Numbered from the stretch's first letter, positions 1-8,406 are shown. The stretch: 38,086 bases of DNA from Xanthobacteraceae bacterium (GCA_020441545.1 JAGRLZ010000148.1:1-38086); one strand, 5' to 3'. The notes: a model not told the origin generated them from the letters alone. Program-made: numbers and translations.

Positions 1-13
1 CAAATCCCAAACT

Positions 14-109
14 CCACTAGAATCCTATAATTGCTAGTGGTCCTTTGATTCCAACATTTGCGAAGATGCCCGCTGCAACGGGATGCAAATGTTGGAATCG
101 GACCACTAG
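14..109. repeat. Compound inverted repeat downstream of pstS
   Basis: Two arms form a long imperfect hairpin. The left arm is 34-61 and the right arm 85-109; they pair over 25 bases, interrupted by a 3-base TTT bulge at 44-46, with a 23-base loop. The outer heptamer CCACTAG occurs at 14-20 and again at 103-109. Its complement CTAGTGG at 34-40 can pair with either copy, so two alternative hairpins are possible. There is no T-run on either strand that would make it a standard terminator. The layout suggests a dispersed REP/MITE-like element lying just after the pstS stop codon, possibly acting as a 3' mRNA end or attenuating read-through to downstream pst genes. The family assignment is inference. 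Confidence 0.7.
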
Positions 110-140
110 ATGAGGCGCCTTCCACCAAGATCATCACGCC

Positions 141-1184
141 TCAGTTCGTGACGCTGTAGACCGGCTTGCCGTCGGCGCCCTTGACCTCCGTGGTCCAGGT
201 CTGCTCGATCGTCTTCACCACGCTGTCCGGCATCGGCACGTAGTCGAGGTCCGCCGCCATGGTGTCGCCGCTCTTGTAGGCCCAGGCGAAGAAGTTCAGC
301 GCCACGGCGGCGTCGGCGGCGACCTTCGGCTGCTTCGGCAGCAGGATGAAGGTGGCCCCCGCGATCGGCCACGCCTTGTCGCCGGCCTCGTCGGTGAGGA
401 TCATGTAGAAGCCCGGCGCGTGCGCCCAGTCGGCGCCGGCGGCGGCCGCGGCGATCGTCTCCGGCGAGGCGGCCACCGGCTTGCCGCTCTTGTTGACGAG
501 CCGGGTGGTGGTCAGCTTGTTCTGCTTGGCATAGGCGGTCTCGACGTAGCCGATCGAACCCCGGGTCTGCTTGACGTTGTTGGCGACGCCCTCGTTGCCC
601 TTGGCGCCGATGCCGGCCGGCCATTCCACCGCGGTGCTGTTGCCGACCTTGGACTTCCAGTCGGCAGAGACCTTGGAGAGGTAATTGGTGAAGATGAAGG
701 TGGTGCCCGAGCCGTCCGAGCGATGCACCAGCGCGATCGCCTGCGACGGCAGCTTGGCTTCCGGGTTCAGCTTCCTGATCGCCGCGTCGTCCCAGGTCTT
801 GATCTCGCCGAGATAGATCCTGGCGAGCGTCGGACCGTCGAGCACAAGGTCGCCGCTCTTGACGCCGTCGAGATTGACCACCGGCACGATGCCGCCCATC
901 ACGGTCGGGAACTGGATCAGGCCGGCCTTGTCGAGCGCTTCCGGCTTCAGCGGCATATCGGAGGCGCCGAAGGTCACGGTGCGCGCGGTGATCTGCTTGA
1001 TGCCGCCGCCGGAGCCGATCGACTGGTAGTTGAGGCCGTTGCCGGTCTCCTTCTTATAGGCTTCGGCCCACTTGGCGTAGACCGGATAGGGGAAAGTGGC
1101 GCCCGCGCCCGAAATGTCGGCGGCAAAGGCGGAGGTCGACGCGGCCACCAGGCCGGCGGCGACGAGGGTTTTCAGGAATCTCAC
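141..1184 (-). CDS. pstS: Phosphate ABC transporter substrate-binding protein PstS
   Basis: A 347-residue periplasmic phosphate-binding protein, the capture subunit of the high-affinity Pst importer. Residues 1-21 form a Sec signal peptide ending in AFA, and the mature protein begins [18 protein letters not shown], the typical PstS N-terminus. The phosphate-loop motif [16 protein letters not shown] lies near residue 155, and the IGYVE motif lies in the second half. Length is normal for the family. It is the first gene after a Pho box at 1282-1299, with a 135-bp leader separating it from phoR, so induction by PhoB under phosphate limitation is expected. The next pst genes (pstC, pstA, pstB) would lie beyond the left edge, past a strong inverted repeat. 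Confidence 0.96.
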   Translation of the reverse strand: MRFLKTLVAAGLVAASTSAFAADISGAGATFPYPVYAKWAEAYKKETGNGLNYQSIGSGGGIKQITARTVTFGASDMPLKPEALDKAGLIQFPTVMGGIVPVVNLDGVKSGDLVLDGPTLARIYLGEIKTWDDAAIRKLNPEAKLPSQAIALVHRSDGSGTTFIFTNYLSKVSADWKSKVGNSTAVEWPAGIGAKGNEGVANNVKQTRGSIGYVETAYAKQNKLTTTRLVNKSGKPVAASPETIAAAAAGADWAHAPGFYMILTDEAGDKAWPIAGATFILLPKQPKVAADAAVALNFFAWAYKSGDTMAADLDYVPMPDSVVKTIEQTWTTEVKGADGKPVYSVTN

Positions 1185-1281
1185 TGGCTTTCTCCATCGA
1201 TATGGGGGGACGCCGCAACTGCGAAAGCGCGTCCGCGGGGCTACCTGTAAGGGGCCACAATGGAGCTTTTATAAAGCTTGG

Positions 1282-1299
1282 ATGACACCCGGATGACAG
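1282..1299 (-). promoter_or_regulatory. Pho box (PhoB-binding site) upstream of pstS
   Basis: On the minus strand the sequence reads CTGTCAT-CCGG-GTGTCAT. These are two direct 7-mers separated by four bases, one of them a perfect and the other a 6/7 match to the PhoB half-site CTGTCAT. The site sits about 100 bases upstream of the pstS start and downstream of the phoR stop codon. Regulation by PhoB is established for pstS genes generally; here it is inferred from this match. Confidence 0.88.
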
Positions 1300-1319
1300 C
1301 GAAAAGCGGCTGAAAATGC

Positions 1320-2675
1320 TCAGCTTTTCGCGTCCGAAAGCGGCTGTGCCCGGGGCAGGCAGGCGGTGAAGGCGGCGCCCTCGCCGAGCGTGCTGTCGAT
1401 CACGAGCCGCCCGCGGTGGCGGTTGAGGATATGTTTCACCAGCGACAATCCGAGCCCGGTGCCGCCCTGCGCGCGGCTGTCGCCGACGCTGACCCGGTAG
1501 AACCGCTCGGTCAGCCGCGGCAGGTGCTCGGGCGGAATGCCGGGGCCGAAATCGCGCACCGTGACGCGGTATTCCGACGCCGGCGCGTCGGCCGCCAGCG
1601 ACACCTCGACCCGTCCGCCCGAGGCACCGTATTTCAGCGCGTTCTCGATCAGGTTCTCGAACAGCCGCAGCAGCTCCTCGCGGTCGCCGGCGACGATCGC
1701 CGCGGCCTGCGGCAGGTCGGTCGCGATGGTGACGCCGCGCTCCTTCGCCAGCACCTCGAGTCCGTCGGCAACCTGACGGATGATCGGCACCAGGTCGATG
1801 CGGGTGTCGGGCCGCACATGGGCGGAAAGCTCGACCCGCGACAGCGACAGCAGGTCATCGATCAGCCGCGCCATGCGGGTGGCCTGCGCATGCATGATGC
1901 CGAGGAAGCGCTCGCGCGCCCTGGGATCGTCGCGCGCCGGCCCCTGCAGCGTATCGATGAAGCCGGACAGCGCCGCCAGCGGCGTGCGCAGTTCGTGGCT
2001 GGCATTGGCGACGAAGTCGGCGCGCATCTCCTCGATCCGGCGCAGCGGCGTCTGATCGTGGAAGCTCATCAGCATGCAGGAGTCCTTGCCGCCGAACGCG
2101 GTCGGCACCGGCACCGGCGTGATGGTCAACTCCATCCAGCGCTCGACCGGCGCGCGGTCCTGGACGCTGACGCGGCGCGTCTCCACGGTGGCGATGGCCT
2201 CGCGCAGCGCGGTGACGATCTCCGGCGAGCGCAGCGCGAACTGCGCCAGCTCGCCCTTGCGCAGCGCCGGCGCGAGCTGGGCGGCGGCGGCGTTGAGATG
2301 GATGACGCGCCCGGCGCGGTCGAGCAGCACGGTCGGATCGGGCACGCCGGAAACGATGGCGGCGACCGCCGGCGCCTCCACCGGGTTCGCGGTCAGGGTC
2401 GATGGAACCACGATGTCGACGCCGCGCAGCCGCCACGGCACCAGCGCCGCACAGACGATGCAGGCGAAGGCGATCAGCGCGCGCGGCACCGGCAGGTCGC
2501 CGAACACCGCCATGGCCGCCAGCACCAGGCCGGCGACCAGCAGGATCACCGCGGCGTTGCGCAGCCGGTCGGCCCATAGCGACCGGGCCGACGGCGCGCC
2601 GTCGTCCAGCTTGCCGGCTTCCAGCTTGGCGGCGATCTCGCGCGCGGCAGTCGGATGGTCAGGCGCCAGTGTCAC
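1320..2675 (-). CDS. phoR: Phosphate-regulon sensor histidine kinase PhoR
   Basis: A 451-residue inner-membrane sensor kinase that would phosphorylate PhoB when phosphate is scarce. Two N-terminal hydrophobic segments (about 39-59 and 64-80) are followed by a PAS-like domain (about 105-210). The HisKA dimerisation domain has phosphoacceptor H227 in ANASHELRTPL, and the HATPase domain carries the N box (NLIENALKYG, about 341-350), G1 (DFGPGI) and G2 (GGTGLGL, about 404-410). The small periplasmic portion is typical of PhoR. The start is a GTG preceded by GGGAAAA, and it overlaps the end of the upstream UPF0104 gene by 17 bases, suggesting translational coupling. Adjacency to pstS supports the name over a generic kinase. 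Confidence 0.93.
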   Translation of the reverse strand: MTLAPDHPTAAREIAAKLEAGKLDDGAPSARSLWADRLRNAAVILLVAGLVLAAMAVFGDLPVPRALIAFACIVCAALVPWRLRGVDIVVPSTLTANPVEAPAVAAIVSGVPDPTVLLDRAGRVIHLNAAAAQLAPALRKGELAQFALRSPEIVTALREAIATVETRRVSVQDRAPVERWMELTITPVPVPTAFGGKDSCMLMSFHDQTPLRRIEEMRADFVANASHELRTPLAALSGFIDTLQGPARDDPRARERFLGIMHAQATRMARLIDDLLSLSRVELSAHVRPDTRIDLVPIIRQVADGLEVLAKERGVTIATDLPQAAAIVAGDREELLRLFENLIENALKYGASGGRVEVSLAADAPASEYRVTVRDFGPGIPPEHLPRLTERFYRVSVGDSRAQGGTGLGLSLVKHILNRHRGRLVIDSTLGEGAAFTACLPRAQPLSDAKS

Positions 2676-3714
2676 CGTATTTTCCCGATCGCAGCACGTC
2701 CCGTCCGGGGTTCGCGTCGGCGCCGTCGCCGTCCCGGCCCAGCCGCTTCATGCGGGCGCCGATTGTAATCTCGCGAAACGTCAGCAGCATGACAGACAGC
2801 ACGAAGGGCAGGATATAATAAAGCAGGCGGAACAGCAGCATGCCCGCCAGCAGTTCCTCCTTGTCCATCTGCCACAACCCGACCAGCATGGCGGCGTCGA
2901 ACACGCCGAGGCCGCCGGGCGAATGGCTGGCGAAGCCGAGCAGGGTGGCGGAGACGAAGATCACCGCGACCACGACGAAGCCGAGATTGGGCTCGTCCGG
3001 CACCAGCATGTACATCGCCAGCGCGCAGAAGCCGAGATCGACGATGCCGATGGCGATCTGCAGCAGGGTCAGGCTGCCGCCCGGCAGCAGCACCGTCCAC
3101 GGCCCGCGGCCGAACTGCCGCGGCGACACCGACACCCAGGCCACGTAGCCCGCAAGGCCGAGCAGGATGGCGAGCGCCGCGGCCCGGTTCAGCCACGGCG
3201 GCAACTGATCGATCGCCGCCGCCGCTTCCGGATGATAGGCGACGCCGAGGCCCAGCACGGCGGCATTGCCGAGCCAGAAGGTGAGCCCGGCGATGAAGCA
3301 GACCTTGGCGACATCGACGGCGTCGAGCCCCCAGGCCGAATAGATGCGATAGCGCACCGCGCCGCCGGTGAAGGCGCTGGCGCCGACATTGTGCCCGACC
3401 GAATAGCTGGTGAAGGCGGCGAGCGCGTTGATCCGATAGGGCACATCGGCGCGGCCGATCGCGCGCACCGCGAACAGGTCGTAGAACGTCAGCGTGAAAT
3501 AGCCCGCCGCGACCGCGAGCCCGGCCAGCACGATCGCGCGCGGCTCGCTGCGGCCCAGCGCGTCGAGCACCTTGGCAAGATCGATGTTGCGGAGCTGGCG
3601 ATACAGGATGTAGCAGGCGATCGCGATCACGGTGATGCTGACCAGCACGCCGAGCCGATGCAGGATTTGCTTGTCGCGCAGAAACGAAAGCGCCCTGCGT
3701 ATGAATTCCTGCAT
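2659..3714 (-). CDS. UPF0104 / LPG synthase TM-domain family membrane protein
   Basis: A polytopic inner-membrane protein of about 351 residues from the chosen start, related to the YbhN/UPF0104 family and to the transmembrane half of lysylphosphatidylglycerol synthases (flippase-like fold). Visible features are an N-terminal helix (LGVLVSITVIAIACYILY), many further hydrophobic segments, the family-like ASAFTGGAVRYRIYSAWGL stretch and SHSPGGLGVFDAAML near the C-terminus. No catalytic synthase domain is attached, so lipid lysylation is not implied. The ATG at 3714 is preferred over an upstream ATG at 3777 because GAGG lies five bases before it and the length then fits the family. Its 3' end overlaps phoR by 17 bases. 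The substrate is unknown. Confidence 0.85.
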   Translation of the reverse strand: MQEFIRRALSFLRDKQILHRLGVLVSITVIAIACYILYRQLRNIDLAKVLDALGRSEPRAIVLAGLAVAAGYFTLTFYDLFAVRAIGRADVPYRINALAAFTSYSVGHNVGASAFTGGAVRYRIYSAWGLDAVDVAKVCFIAGLTFWLGNAAVLGLGVAYHPEAAAAIDQLPPWLNRAAALAILLGLAGYVAWVSVSPRQFGRGPWTVLLPGGSLTLLQIAIGIVDLGFCALAMYMLVPDEPNLGFVVVAVIFVSATLLGFASHSPGGLGVFDAAMLVGLWQMDKEELLAGMLLFRLLYYILPFVLSVMLLTFREITIGARMKRLGRDGDGADANPGRDVLRSGKYGDTGA

Positions 3715-3936
3715 CTCGACCTCGACCCGCGATCCCGCGTCGTCTCCACATGCCCCCGCCGCGACGGCCTTCGGCATCCCGCCGCCGGTTCCGCGACCGA
3801 TATCCGCCGCCTGCGCCCGCGACGCGCCGCCCGGCGAATGTCAGAATCCGGAGACCGGAATGTGGTAACGGGTTTTGCCGCGCCGGGAAATCCATCCCGG
3901 ACAAAAAGCCCGCCACCACAAGGCCGCACCCCGCAT

Positions 3937-4010
3937 CCCGTCGTCACGCTTGCGTGACGGCATCCCGGCGTCCCGGGGGCAAATCCGGGGGCAAGATGCC
4001 GGACCGCGCG
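3937..4010. repeat. Hairpin-rich intergenic repeat
   Basis: The stretch between the small membrane protein and the UPF0104 gene contains a perfect 8-bp inverted repeat with a 2-base loop (CGTCACGC at 3942-3949, GCGTGACG at 3952-3959). CCCGG/CCGGG-rich segments and a near-complementary outer block at 4008-4020 follow, the last overlapping the end of the neighbouring gene. This resembles the 'cgtcat...atgacgg' palindromic elements scattered between genes in Bradyrhizobium and Rhodopseudomonas. Positions 3715-3936 show no other convincing feature apart from the alternative start of the UPF0104 gene. Confidence 0.5.
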
Positions 4011-4307
4011 TCACGACGGGCGGGCCTGCCGCGCCATGAAGCGGTCGCGCAGCCACGATCCGATCGCACAGCCCACCAGATAGGCAGCGAACAGCAGGAG
4101 TCCAAGGTCGAGCCAGTAGCCGAACCGGCCGGGAACGATGCGCGTCAGCGAGGCCGCGATCAGCGCCGCCACCACCGCCGCGGCGCGCTGCACGGCGGCG
4201 CGGGACATCGCGGTATCGTGCTGGACCACCGAGATCCAGCCCATCCCAAGGCCGATCAGCGCGGCCCCCGCGAGCCAGCTCCACAGGAATGTCACCAGGT
4301 AGCTCAC
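4011..4307 (-). CDS. Small membrane protein of unknown function
   Basis: A 98-residue protein I do not recognise. It has an N-terminal hydrophobic segment (about 2-28), a central AAAVVAALIAASL segment (about 42-56) and a third (LDLGLLLFAAYLVGCAIGSWL, about 66-86), so three membrane helices and a basic C-terminal tail are likely. It starts four bases after the stop codon of the OmpA/BON gene, so the two are almost certainly co-transcribed and probably translationally coupled. This suggests a shared envelope role, possibly as an inner-membrane partner. Its last codons run into a palindromic intergenic repeat. Confidence 0.75.
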   Translation of the reverse strand: MSYLVTFLWSWLAGAALIGLGMGWISVVQHDTAMSRAAVQRAAAVVAALIAASLTRIVPGRFGYWLDLGLLLFAAYLVGCAIGSWLRDRFMARQARPS

Positions 4308-4311
4308 GACG

Positions 4312-5706
4312 TCACCTCACCAGAAAATCGATGCGGCGGTTCTTCGCCCGGCCCTGCTCGGTGGCGTTGTCGGCCACCGGCTGGGTGCTGCCATAGCCGA
4401 CCGCCTTGAAGCGGTCCGCCGGCAGGCCGGCCCTGACGAAGAAATCGACCACCGCCTGGGCCCGCTTTTCCGACAGCGTCTGGTTGGTGGCGTCGTCGCC
4501 CTGGTTGTCGGTATGGCCGGCGATCTCGACGCTCGCGGTCGGGCAGCGCAGCGCGGTCTCGGCCAGCCGGTCGAGCAGCCCGGCGGAATCGGAATTGATG
4601 GTGGCGCTGCCGGATTCGAAACGAACCTTGCCCTTGCCGAGGATCTCGGTGAACAGCCGCTGGCAGACCGAGGCATCGACCGGCGCCGCCGCCGGCTTCA
4701 CCGAGACCTCCGCCTTCACGGTCCAGCCCCTGGGCAATTCCTTCGGCAGTTCCTCGCGGATCTGCCTGGCCGCGCCGTTATACAGCGCATCGCCCGACAG
4801 CCTGACCTCGCGGTCGGACACCACCAGCGATCCGGTGGACAGCCGCGACAGCGCCCCCAGCGCCTGGATCACCGCCTCGGCAAAGCCGCGCGGCGCGCCG
4901 ATGCTGGCCTTGAGGTTGTCCACCACCTTCTCGTCGAAGAACTTGCGCTGCGCCGCGGCGGCCAGCACCGCATGTGCGGTATTGTCGGGCACGTAGCCGG
5001 TCAAGGTCAGCGCGCCGCCGACCGGATCCTTGTTGGCCTGAAACACGTAAGGCGGCGCCGCGATGGCGTTCTCCGCGACACTGAAACCCTCCGGCAGGTT
5101 GCGCAAGGCGGCGGCGATGGCCTCGCGGCCGCCCAGTTCGCGCGCCATGCCGGCGAGGCTGACCGCGCGGTCCGACAGGGTGATCCTGCCTTCCTTCAGG
5201 CGCGCCACCTGGTCGAGCAGCAGCAGCACGACATTGTCGAAGCGCTGCGGCGCGCCGCGCGCATAAGCCATGCGGTCGACCACCTCGACGCCGCCGAGAT
5301 CGCCGCGCGCCGCTTCCATGATCCGCGCCTTGATCGCGGGCAGCGGCACGCCGCCACCCAGCGTCACCCGCACCACGTCGCGCTCGGCGGTCCAGACATA
5401 GGGCCTGGCCTCGGCGACCAGGCGGGTCCGGTCGTGGACCATGCGCACGCCCGGCACCGTCTCCACCGACGTCACCGCGCTGCGGCGGCCTTCCTCGGAA
5501 AACGCATCGGCGGCAAAGGTGACGTCGCGGCCCACCACCGCGATGCGGGTCTTGTCCAGCACATCGCTCTTGATGGCGTCGCCGACGCCGCGGGCAAGGT
5601 CCTGCTCGATCGGAACCGTGCTGAACCACGCCGCCAGTCCCCAAAGCAGCACCAGAGGGATCAGGCCCGGCCACCACTTCCTGCTCCACCTGAAAAGTCC
5701 GCGCAT
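4312..5706 (-). CDS. OmpA family protein with BON-like repeats
   Basis: A protein of about 464 residues anchored by one N-terminal transmembrane segment (LIPLVLLWGLAAWFS), with the rest presumably periplasmic. The middle holds about four BON-like repeats of the form 'V.G.V.L.G.....A...I....' (for example DPVGGALTLTGYVPDN). The C-terminal 110 residues form an OmpA/MotB peptidoglycan-binding domain with FESGSATINSDSAGLLDRLA and GHTDNQGDDATNQTLSEKRA. It therefore probably links the inner membrane to peptidoglycan. The ATG at 5706 (upstream GGCGGGA) is preferred to an in-frame TTG at 5745 because translation then begins just before the membrane anchor. It is four bases upstream of a small membrane protein gene. 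Confidence 0.86.
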   Translation of the reverse strand: MRGLFRWSRKWWPGLIPLVLLWGLAAWFSTVPIEQDLARGVGDAIKSDVLDKTRIAVVGRDVTFAADAFSEEGRRSAVTSVETVPGVRMVHDRTRLVAEARPYVWTAERDVVRVTLGGGVPLPAIKARIMEAARGDLGGVEVVDRMAYARGAPQRFDNVVLLLLDQVARLKEGRITLSDRAVSLAGMARELGGREAIAAALRNLPEGFSVAENAIAAPPYVFQANKDPVGGALTLTGYVPDNTAHAVLAAAAQRKFFDEKVVDNLKASIGAPRGFAEAVIQALGALSRLSTGSLVVSDREVRLSGDALYNGAARQIREELPKELPRGWTVKAEVSVKPAAAPVDASVCQRLFTEILGKGKVRFESGSATINSDSAGLLDRLAETALRCPTASVEIAGHTDNQGDDATNQTLSEKRAQAVVDFFVRAGLPADRFKAVGYGSTQPVADNATEQGRAKNRRIDFLVR

Positions 5707-5870
5707 CCGCCATCCCGCCGGGTCTTGAAACCACAGACAGAACAAATGCTTGGAAAGCTGTCAATTTGGAAATGCGGCAGGCGCGCGCAAGGCCCATGCC
5801 GGGCTGGAAATAACCGTTTGTTCAGCGGCTTTCCGCTACCGTGACGGCCGACACGCGCTTCGTTTCAACC

Positions 5871-5930
5871 GCGAGACCGTCCAACGCGAGACCGTCCAAC
5901 CCGTTCGCAAGCGGATTCGCGAATGCGAAC
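5871..5930. repeat. 15-bp tandem duplication followed by nested palindromes
   Basis: GCGAGACCGTCCAAC is repeated exactly twice (5871-5885 and 5886-5900). Immediately after it lies an inverted repeat, GTTCGCA (5903-5909) and TGCGAAC (5924-5930), which contains the perfect palindrome ATTCGCGAAT (5915-5924). This is the divergent 323-bp region between the OmpA/BON gene and the deacetylase, so it could hold an operator. I see no recognised regulator site and nothing else convincing in 5707-6029. Confidence 0.6.
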
Positions 5931-6029
5931 CGGACAAGGATCATCGAATCGCGCGGCGCCCGATTTCATACACCGCCGCGACAAGGCCGGAGGCAAGGCC
6001 GTCGCGCATTCGAAAAACCTCGAGGGACC

Positions 6030-7118
6030 ATGACGCAGCTTCGCCACACCGTGATCCGCGCCGGCTTCGATGCGCTGGCGCTGAGCGGCGCGCATCGCCT
6101 GCTGCAACCATGGCTTGCCGGCGCCGGTACGATCTTCATGCTGCACCACGTGCGCCCGCCGCGCGACGCCGCCTTCCAGCCCAACCGCCATCTCGAGATC
6201 ACCCCCGATTTCCTGCGCACCGTGCTCGACCACCTGCGCAGGCGCAACATCGACATCGTCACGCTCGACGAGATGCGGCGGCGGCTCGCGGAGGGCGACC
6301 TGTCCCGCCGCTTCGCCTGCTTCACCTTCGACGACGGCTATCGCGACAACCGCGACCACGCGCTGCCGGTGATGCGCGCCTACGACGCGCCGTTCACGGT
6401 GTTCGTCACCAGCGATTTCGCAAGCCACAGGGGACGGCTGTGGTGGCTGGCGCTGGAGCGCGTGGTCGCCCAAGCCGACATGATCGAAGCCGACACGGTC
6501 GAGGCCGATGCGCTCGCGGCAGGCATCGGCGGTACCGCGCTGCGCCTCGACGCCGCGACGCCGGAGGCCAAGCAGGGCGCCTTCGCGCGGCTGCACGATG
6601 CCTTGCGCGCGCTGCCCGACGATGCCGCCGTCAACCGCGAGGTCGCCGCGCTGTGCGCGCGCCATGGCGTCGACGCGGATGCGATCAGCCGCGAATTGTG
6701 CCTGTCATGGGACGAGGTGAAGGACTTCGCCGCCGACCCGCTGGTGACGATCGGTGCCCACACCCTCACCCACGGCAACCTCGCGCATCAGGACGAGGCC
6801 ACCGCGCGGCATGAGCTCGCCGCCAGCCGCGCCGACATCGAGGCGGCGCTGCAACGGCCGGTCCGCCACCTCGCCTATCCTTACGGCGACCGCGACGCCG
6901 CCGCCGGGCGCGAATTCGCGCTGGCCCGCGCGGCCGGCTTCGACCTGGCGGTCACGACCCGGCCCGGCATGGTGTTCGCGGCCCACGCCGCCCACCTCAC
7001 CGCGCTGCCGCGGGTGTCGCTCAACGGCCATTTCCAGAGCGAACGCGCCCTGGCGGTACTCGCATCCGGCGCCGCCACCGCGTTGTGGAACGGCCTGCGC
7101 CGCCTCGACGTCGCCTGA
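6030..7118 (+). CDS. Polysaccharide deacetylase (NodB-homology, CE4-type)
   Basis: A 362-residue carbohydrate esterase family 4 protein predicted to remove N- or O-acetyl groups from a polysaccharide. The NodB domain begins with FMLHHVRPP. Motif 1 is TFDDGY (residues 99-104, with base/metal aspartates D101 and D102), and the metal-binding HxxxH is HTLTH (H244-H248). A later segment, RHLAYPYGDRDA, corresponds to motif 3. There is no clear signal peptide. An insert between motifs 1 and 2 (about 140-235) is mostly helical and typical of longer bacterial homologues. The ATG at 6030 is chosen because GAGGGA precedes it; an upstream in-frame extension to 5841 has no family resemblance. The natural substrate cannot be read from the context. 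Confidence 0.88.
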   Translation: MTQLRHTVIRAGFDALALSGAHRLLQPWLAGAGTIFMLHHVRPPRDAAFQPNRHLEITPDFLRTVLDHLRRRNIDIVTLDEMRRRLAEGDLSRRFACFTFDDGYRDNRDHALPVMRAYDAPFTVFVTSDFASHRGRLWWLALERVVAQADMIEADTVEADALAAGIGGTALRLDAATPEAKQGAFARLHDALRALPDDAAVNREVAALCARHGVDADAISRELCLSWDEVKDFAADPLVTIGAHTLTHGNLAHQDEATARHELAASRADIEAALQRPVRHLAYPYGDRDAAAGREFALARAAGFDLAVTTRPGMVFAAHAAHLTALPRVSLNGHFQSERALAVLASGAATALWNGLRRLDVA

Positions 7119-7218
7119 CCCTTCGTGAACTCCGATCCGCCCGAAGCGCCTGCCGAGACAATACGGCGCACATCCGAGCCCCCACACGCGCCCCCGGGAT
7201 CGCGGCTCCGCGAAAAAA

Positions 7219-7237
7219 GATGTAGACTATCTACATC
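7219..7237. promoter_or_regulatory. 19-bp perfect palindrome upstream of a small ORF
   Basis: GATGTAGA-CTA-TCTACATC is an 8-bp perfect inverted repeat with a 3-base spacer. It lies about 50 bases before the start at 7290 in an AT-rich patch that stands out from the surrounding GC-rich DNA. It resembles TGTA/TACA-type operators bound by small winged-helix repressors such as the BlaI/MecI class, but no such regulator gene is seen nearby. The operator role is inference. Confidence 0.5.
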
Positions 7238-7289
7238 TATTTGGCTCAGATGAGTACCATCCCAATCCCTATCAACGCGGATTCCCCCA

Positions 7290-7529
7290 ATGAGCGACAC
7301 CGTGAACGACACCTGGTTGCCCTCCCTGAAAACCGACACGCCGCAGGCCGGCTTCGAACTGGCGGTGAAACTGTCGCGCGTCGGCGTCAAATACACCCAG
7401 CCTTCCGACGCGGTCCGCTCCAGCCTGCGCGCGGCCTACGACCACGACACCACGCAGCTGATCGCGTCCTCCCACGTCATCGCCGTGCATTTCCAGACGG
7501 TGGCGGCCGCCAACAATTACTGGCGCTGA
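7290..7529 (+). CDS. Small hypothetical protein (79 aa)
   Basis: A 79-residue soluble protein with no family I recognise and no membrane segment or signal peptide. Its composition is balanced and its codons are GC-rich at the third position, like neighbouring genes, which supports it as real. It lies behind the palindrome at 7219-7237 and 73 bases upstream of the SDR gene in the same direction, so the two may share a transcript. The ribosome-binding site is poor (CCCCCA before the ATG), which lowers confidence. Confidence 0.5.
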   Translation: MSDTVNDTWLPSLKTDTPQAGFELAVKLSRVGVKYTQPSDAVRSSLRAAYDHDTTQLIASSHVIAVHFQTVAAANNYWR

Positions 7530-7602
7530 GCGGCCGGCATCGCTCGCCTTGACTTGCCTCCCCGGGCAGGGAACAAATCTCCCCTCACCGATGGGAGATG
7601 TC

Positions 7603-8406
7603 ATGTTTGAGAATCTGTTTTCGCTCAAGGGCCGGGTCGCGCTGGTGACCGGCGGATCGCGCGGCATCGGCAAGATGATCGCGGCCGGTTTTCTCGCCTA
7701 CGGCGCATCGAAGGTCTACATCACCGCACGCAAGGCCGGGCCCTGCGAGGAGACGGCGAAGGAGCTGACCGCCGCCTATGACGGCGAGTGCATCGCGCTG
7801 CCGATCGACATGTCCACGGTCGAGGGCTGCAACAAGCTCGCCGAGGAGTTCATGAAGCGCGAGCCCAGGCTCGACATCCTCGTCAACAATGCCGGCGCGG
7901 CCTGGGGCTCGACCTTCGACGAGTTTCCGGAAGCCGGCTGGGACAAGGTGATGAACCTCAACGTCAAGTCGCTGTTCTTCCTCACCAAGGCGCTGGCGAA
8001 GCCGCTGCGCGCGGCGGCGACGAAGGAGAAGCCCGGCAAGGTCATCAACATCGCCTCGGTGGACGGGCTCTCCGTGAACCCGATGGAGACCTATTCCTAC
8101 CAGGCCAGCAAGGCGGCGGTGATCCACCTGACGCGGCGCATGGCGGCCAAGCTGATCCAGGACAACATCGCGGTGACGGCGATCTGCCCCGGCGCGTTCG
8201 CCTCCGACATGAACCGCGCCGCGCGCGACCAGGCCGACCATATCTCGCAATGGATACCGGCCAAGCGCATCGGCAACGACGAGGACATGGCGGGCCTCGC
8301 CATCTACCTCGCCTCGCGCGCCGGCGACTACGTGGTCGGCAACGCCATCGCGGTCGATGGCGGCATCGTCTACGCCAATCTCAGCGTGCCGGTGTCGGGA
8401 GAGTAG
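7603..8406 (+). CDS. SDR family oxidoreductase, RhlG-like
   Basis: A 267-residue classical short-chain dehydrogenase/reductase, expected to reduce a carbonyl with NAD(P)H. The cofactor motif TGGSRGIG is at residues 16-23, NNAG at 95-98, catalytic S152, and the YxxxK pair is Y166/K170 in SYQASK. The overall sequence pattern (RVALVTGGSRGIG at the N-terminus, NNAGAAWGSTFDEFPEAGW mid-protein) resembles RhlG-type beta-ketoacyl reductases. The ATG at 7603 has GGGAG five bases upstream; starts further 5' lack one. It converges on boxB, separated by an inverted-repeat element, so a role in benzoate metabolism is possible but not shown. Confidence 0.88.
   Translation: MFENLFSLKGRVALVTGGSRGIGKMIAAGFLAYGASKVYITARKAGPCEETAKELTAAYDGECIALPIDMSTVEGCNKLAEEFMKREPRLDILVNNAGAAWGSTFDEFPEAGWDKVMNLNVKSLFFLTKALAKPLRAAATKEKPGKVINIASVDGLSVNPMETYSYQASKAAVIHLTRRMAAKLIQDNIAVTAICPGAFASDMNRAARDQADHISQWIPAKRIGNDEDMAGLAIYLASRAGDYVVGNAIAVDGGIVYANLSVPVSGE

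Noticed and set aside
1..140. A riboswitch or small RNA gene at the left edge
   Set aside because: Only inverted-repeat structure is visible; no conserved riboswitch or RNA-gene core could be recognised.
2074..3957. A 627-codon plus-strand open frame opposite phoR and the UPF0104 gene
   Set aside because: Low-complexity Arg/Gln/His-rich translation, with no start context, against two clear genes.
7241..7552. A 103-codon open frame overlapping the small 79-residue gene
   Set aside because: Arg/His/Pro-rich translation in the alternative frame; the 7290-7529 frame has the more natural composition.
7603..8406. BoxD-type enzyme completing the box pathway
   Set aside because: The protein is a classical SDR with the YxxxK motif, not an aldehyde dehydrogenase; it cannot be equated with BoxD.
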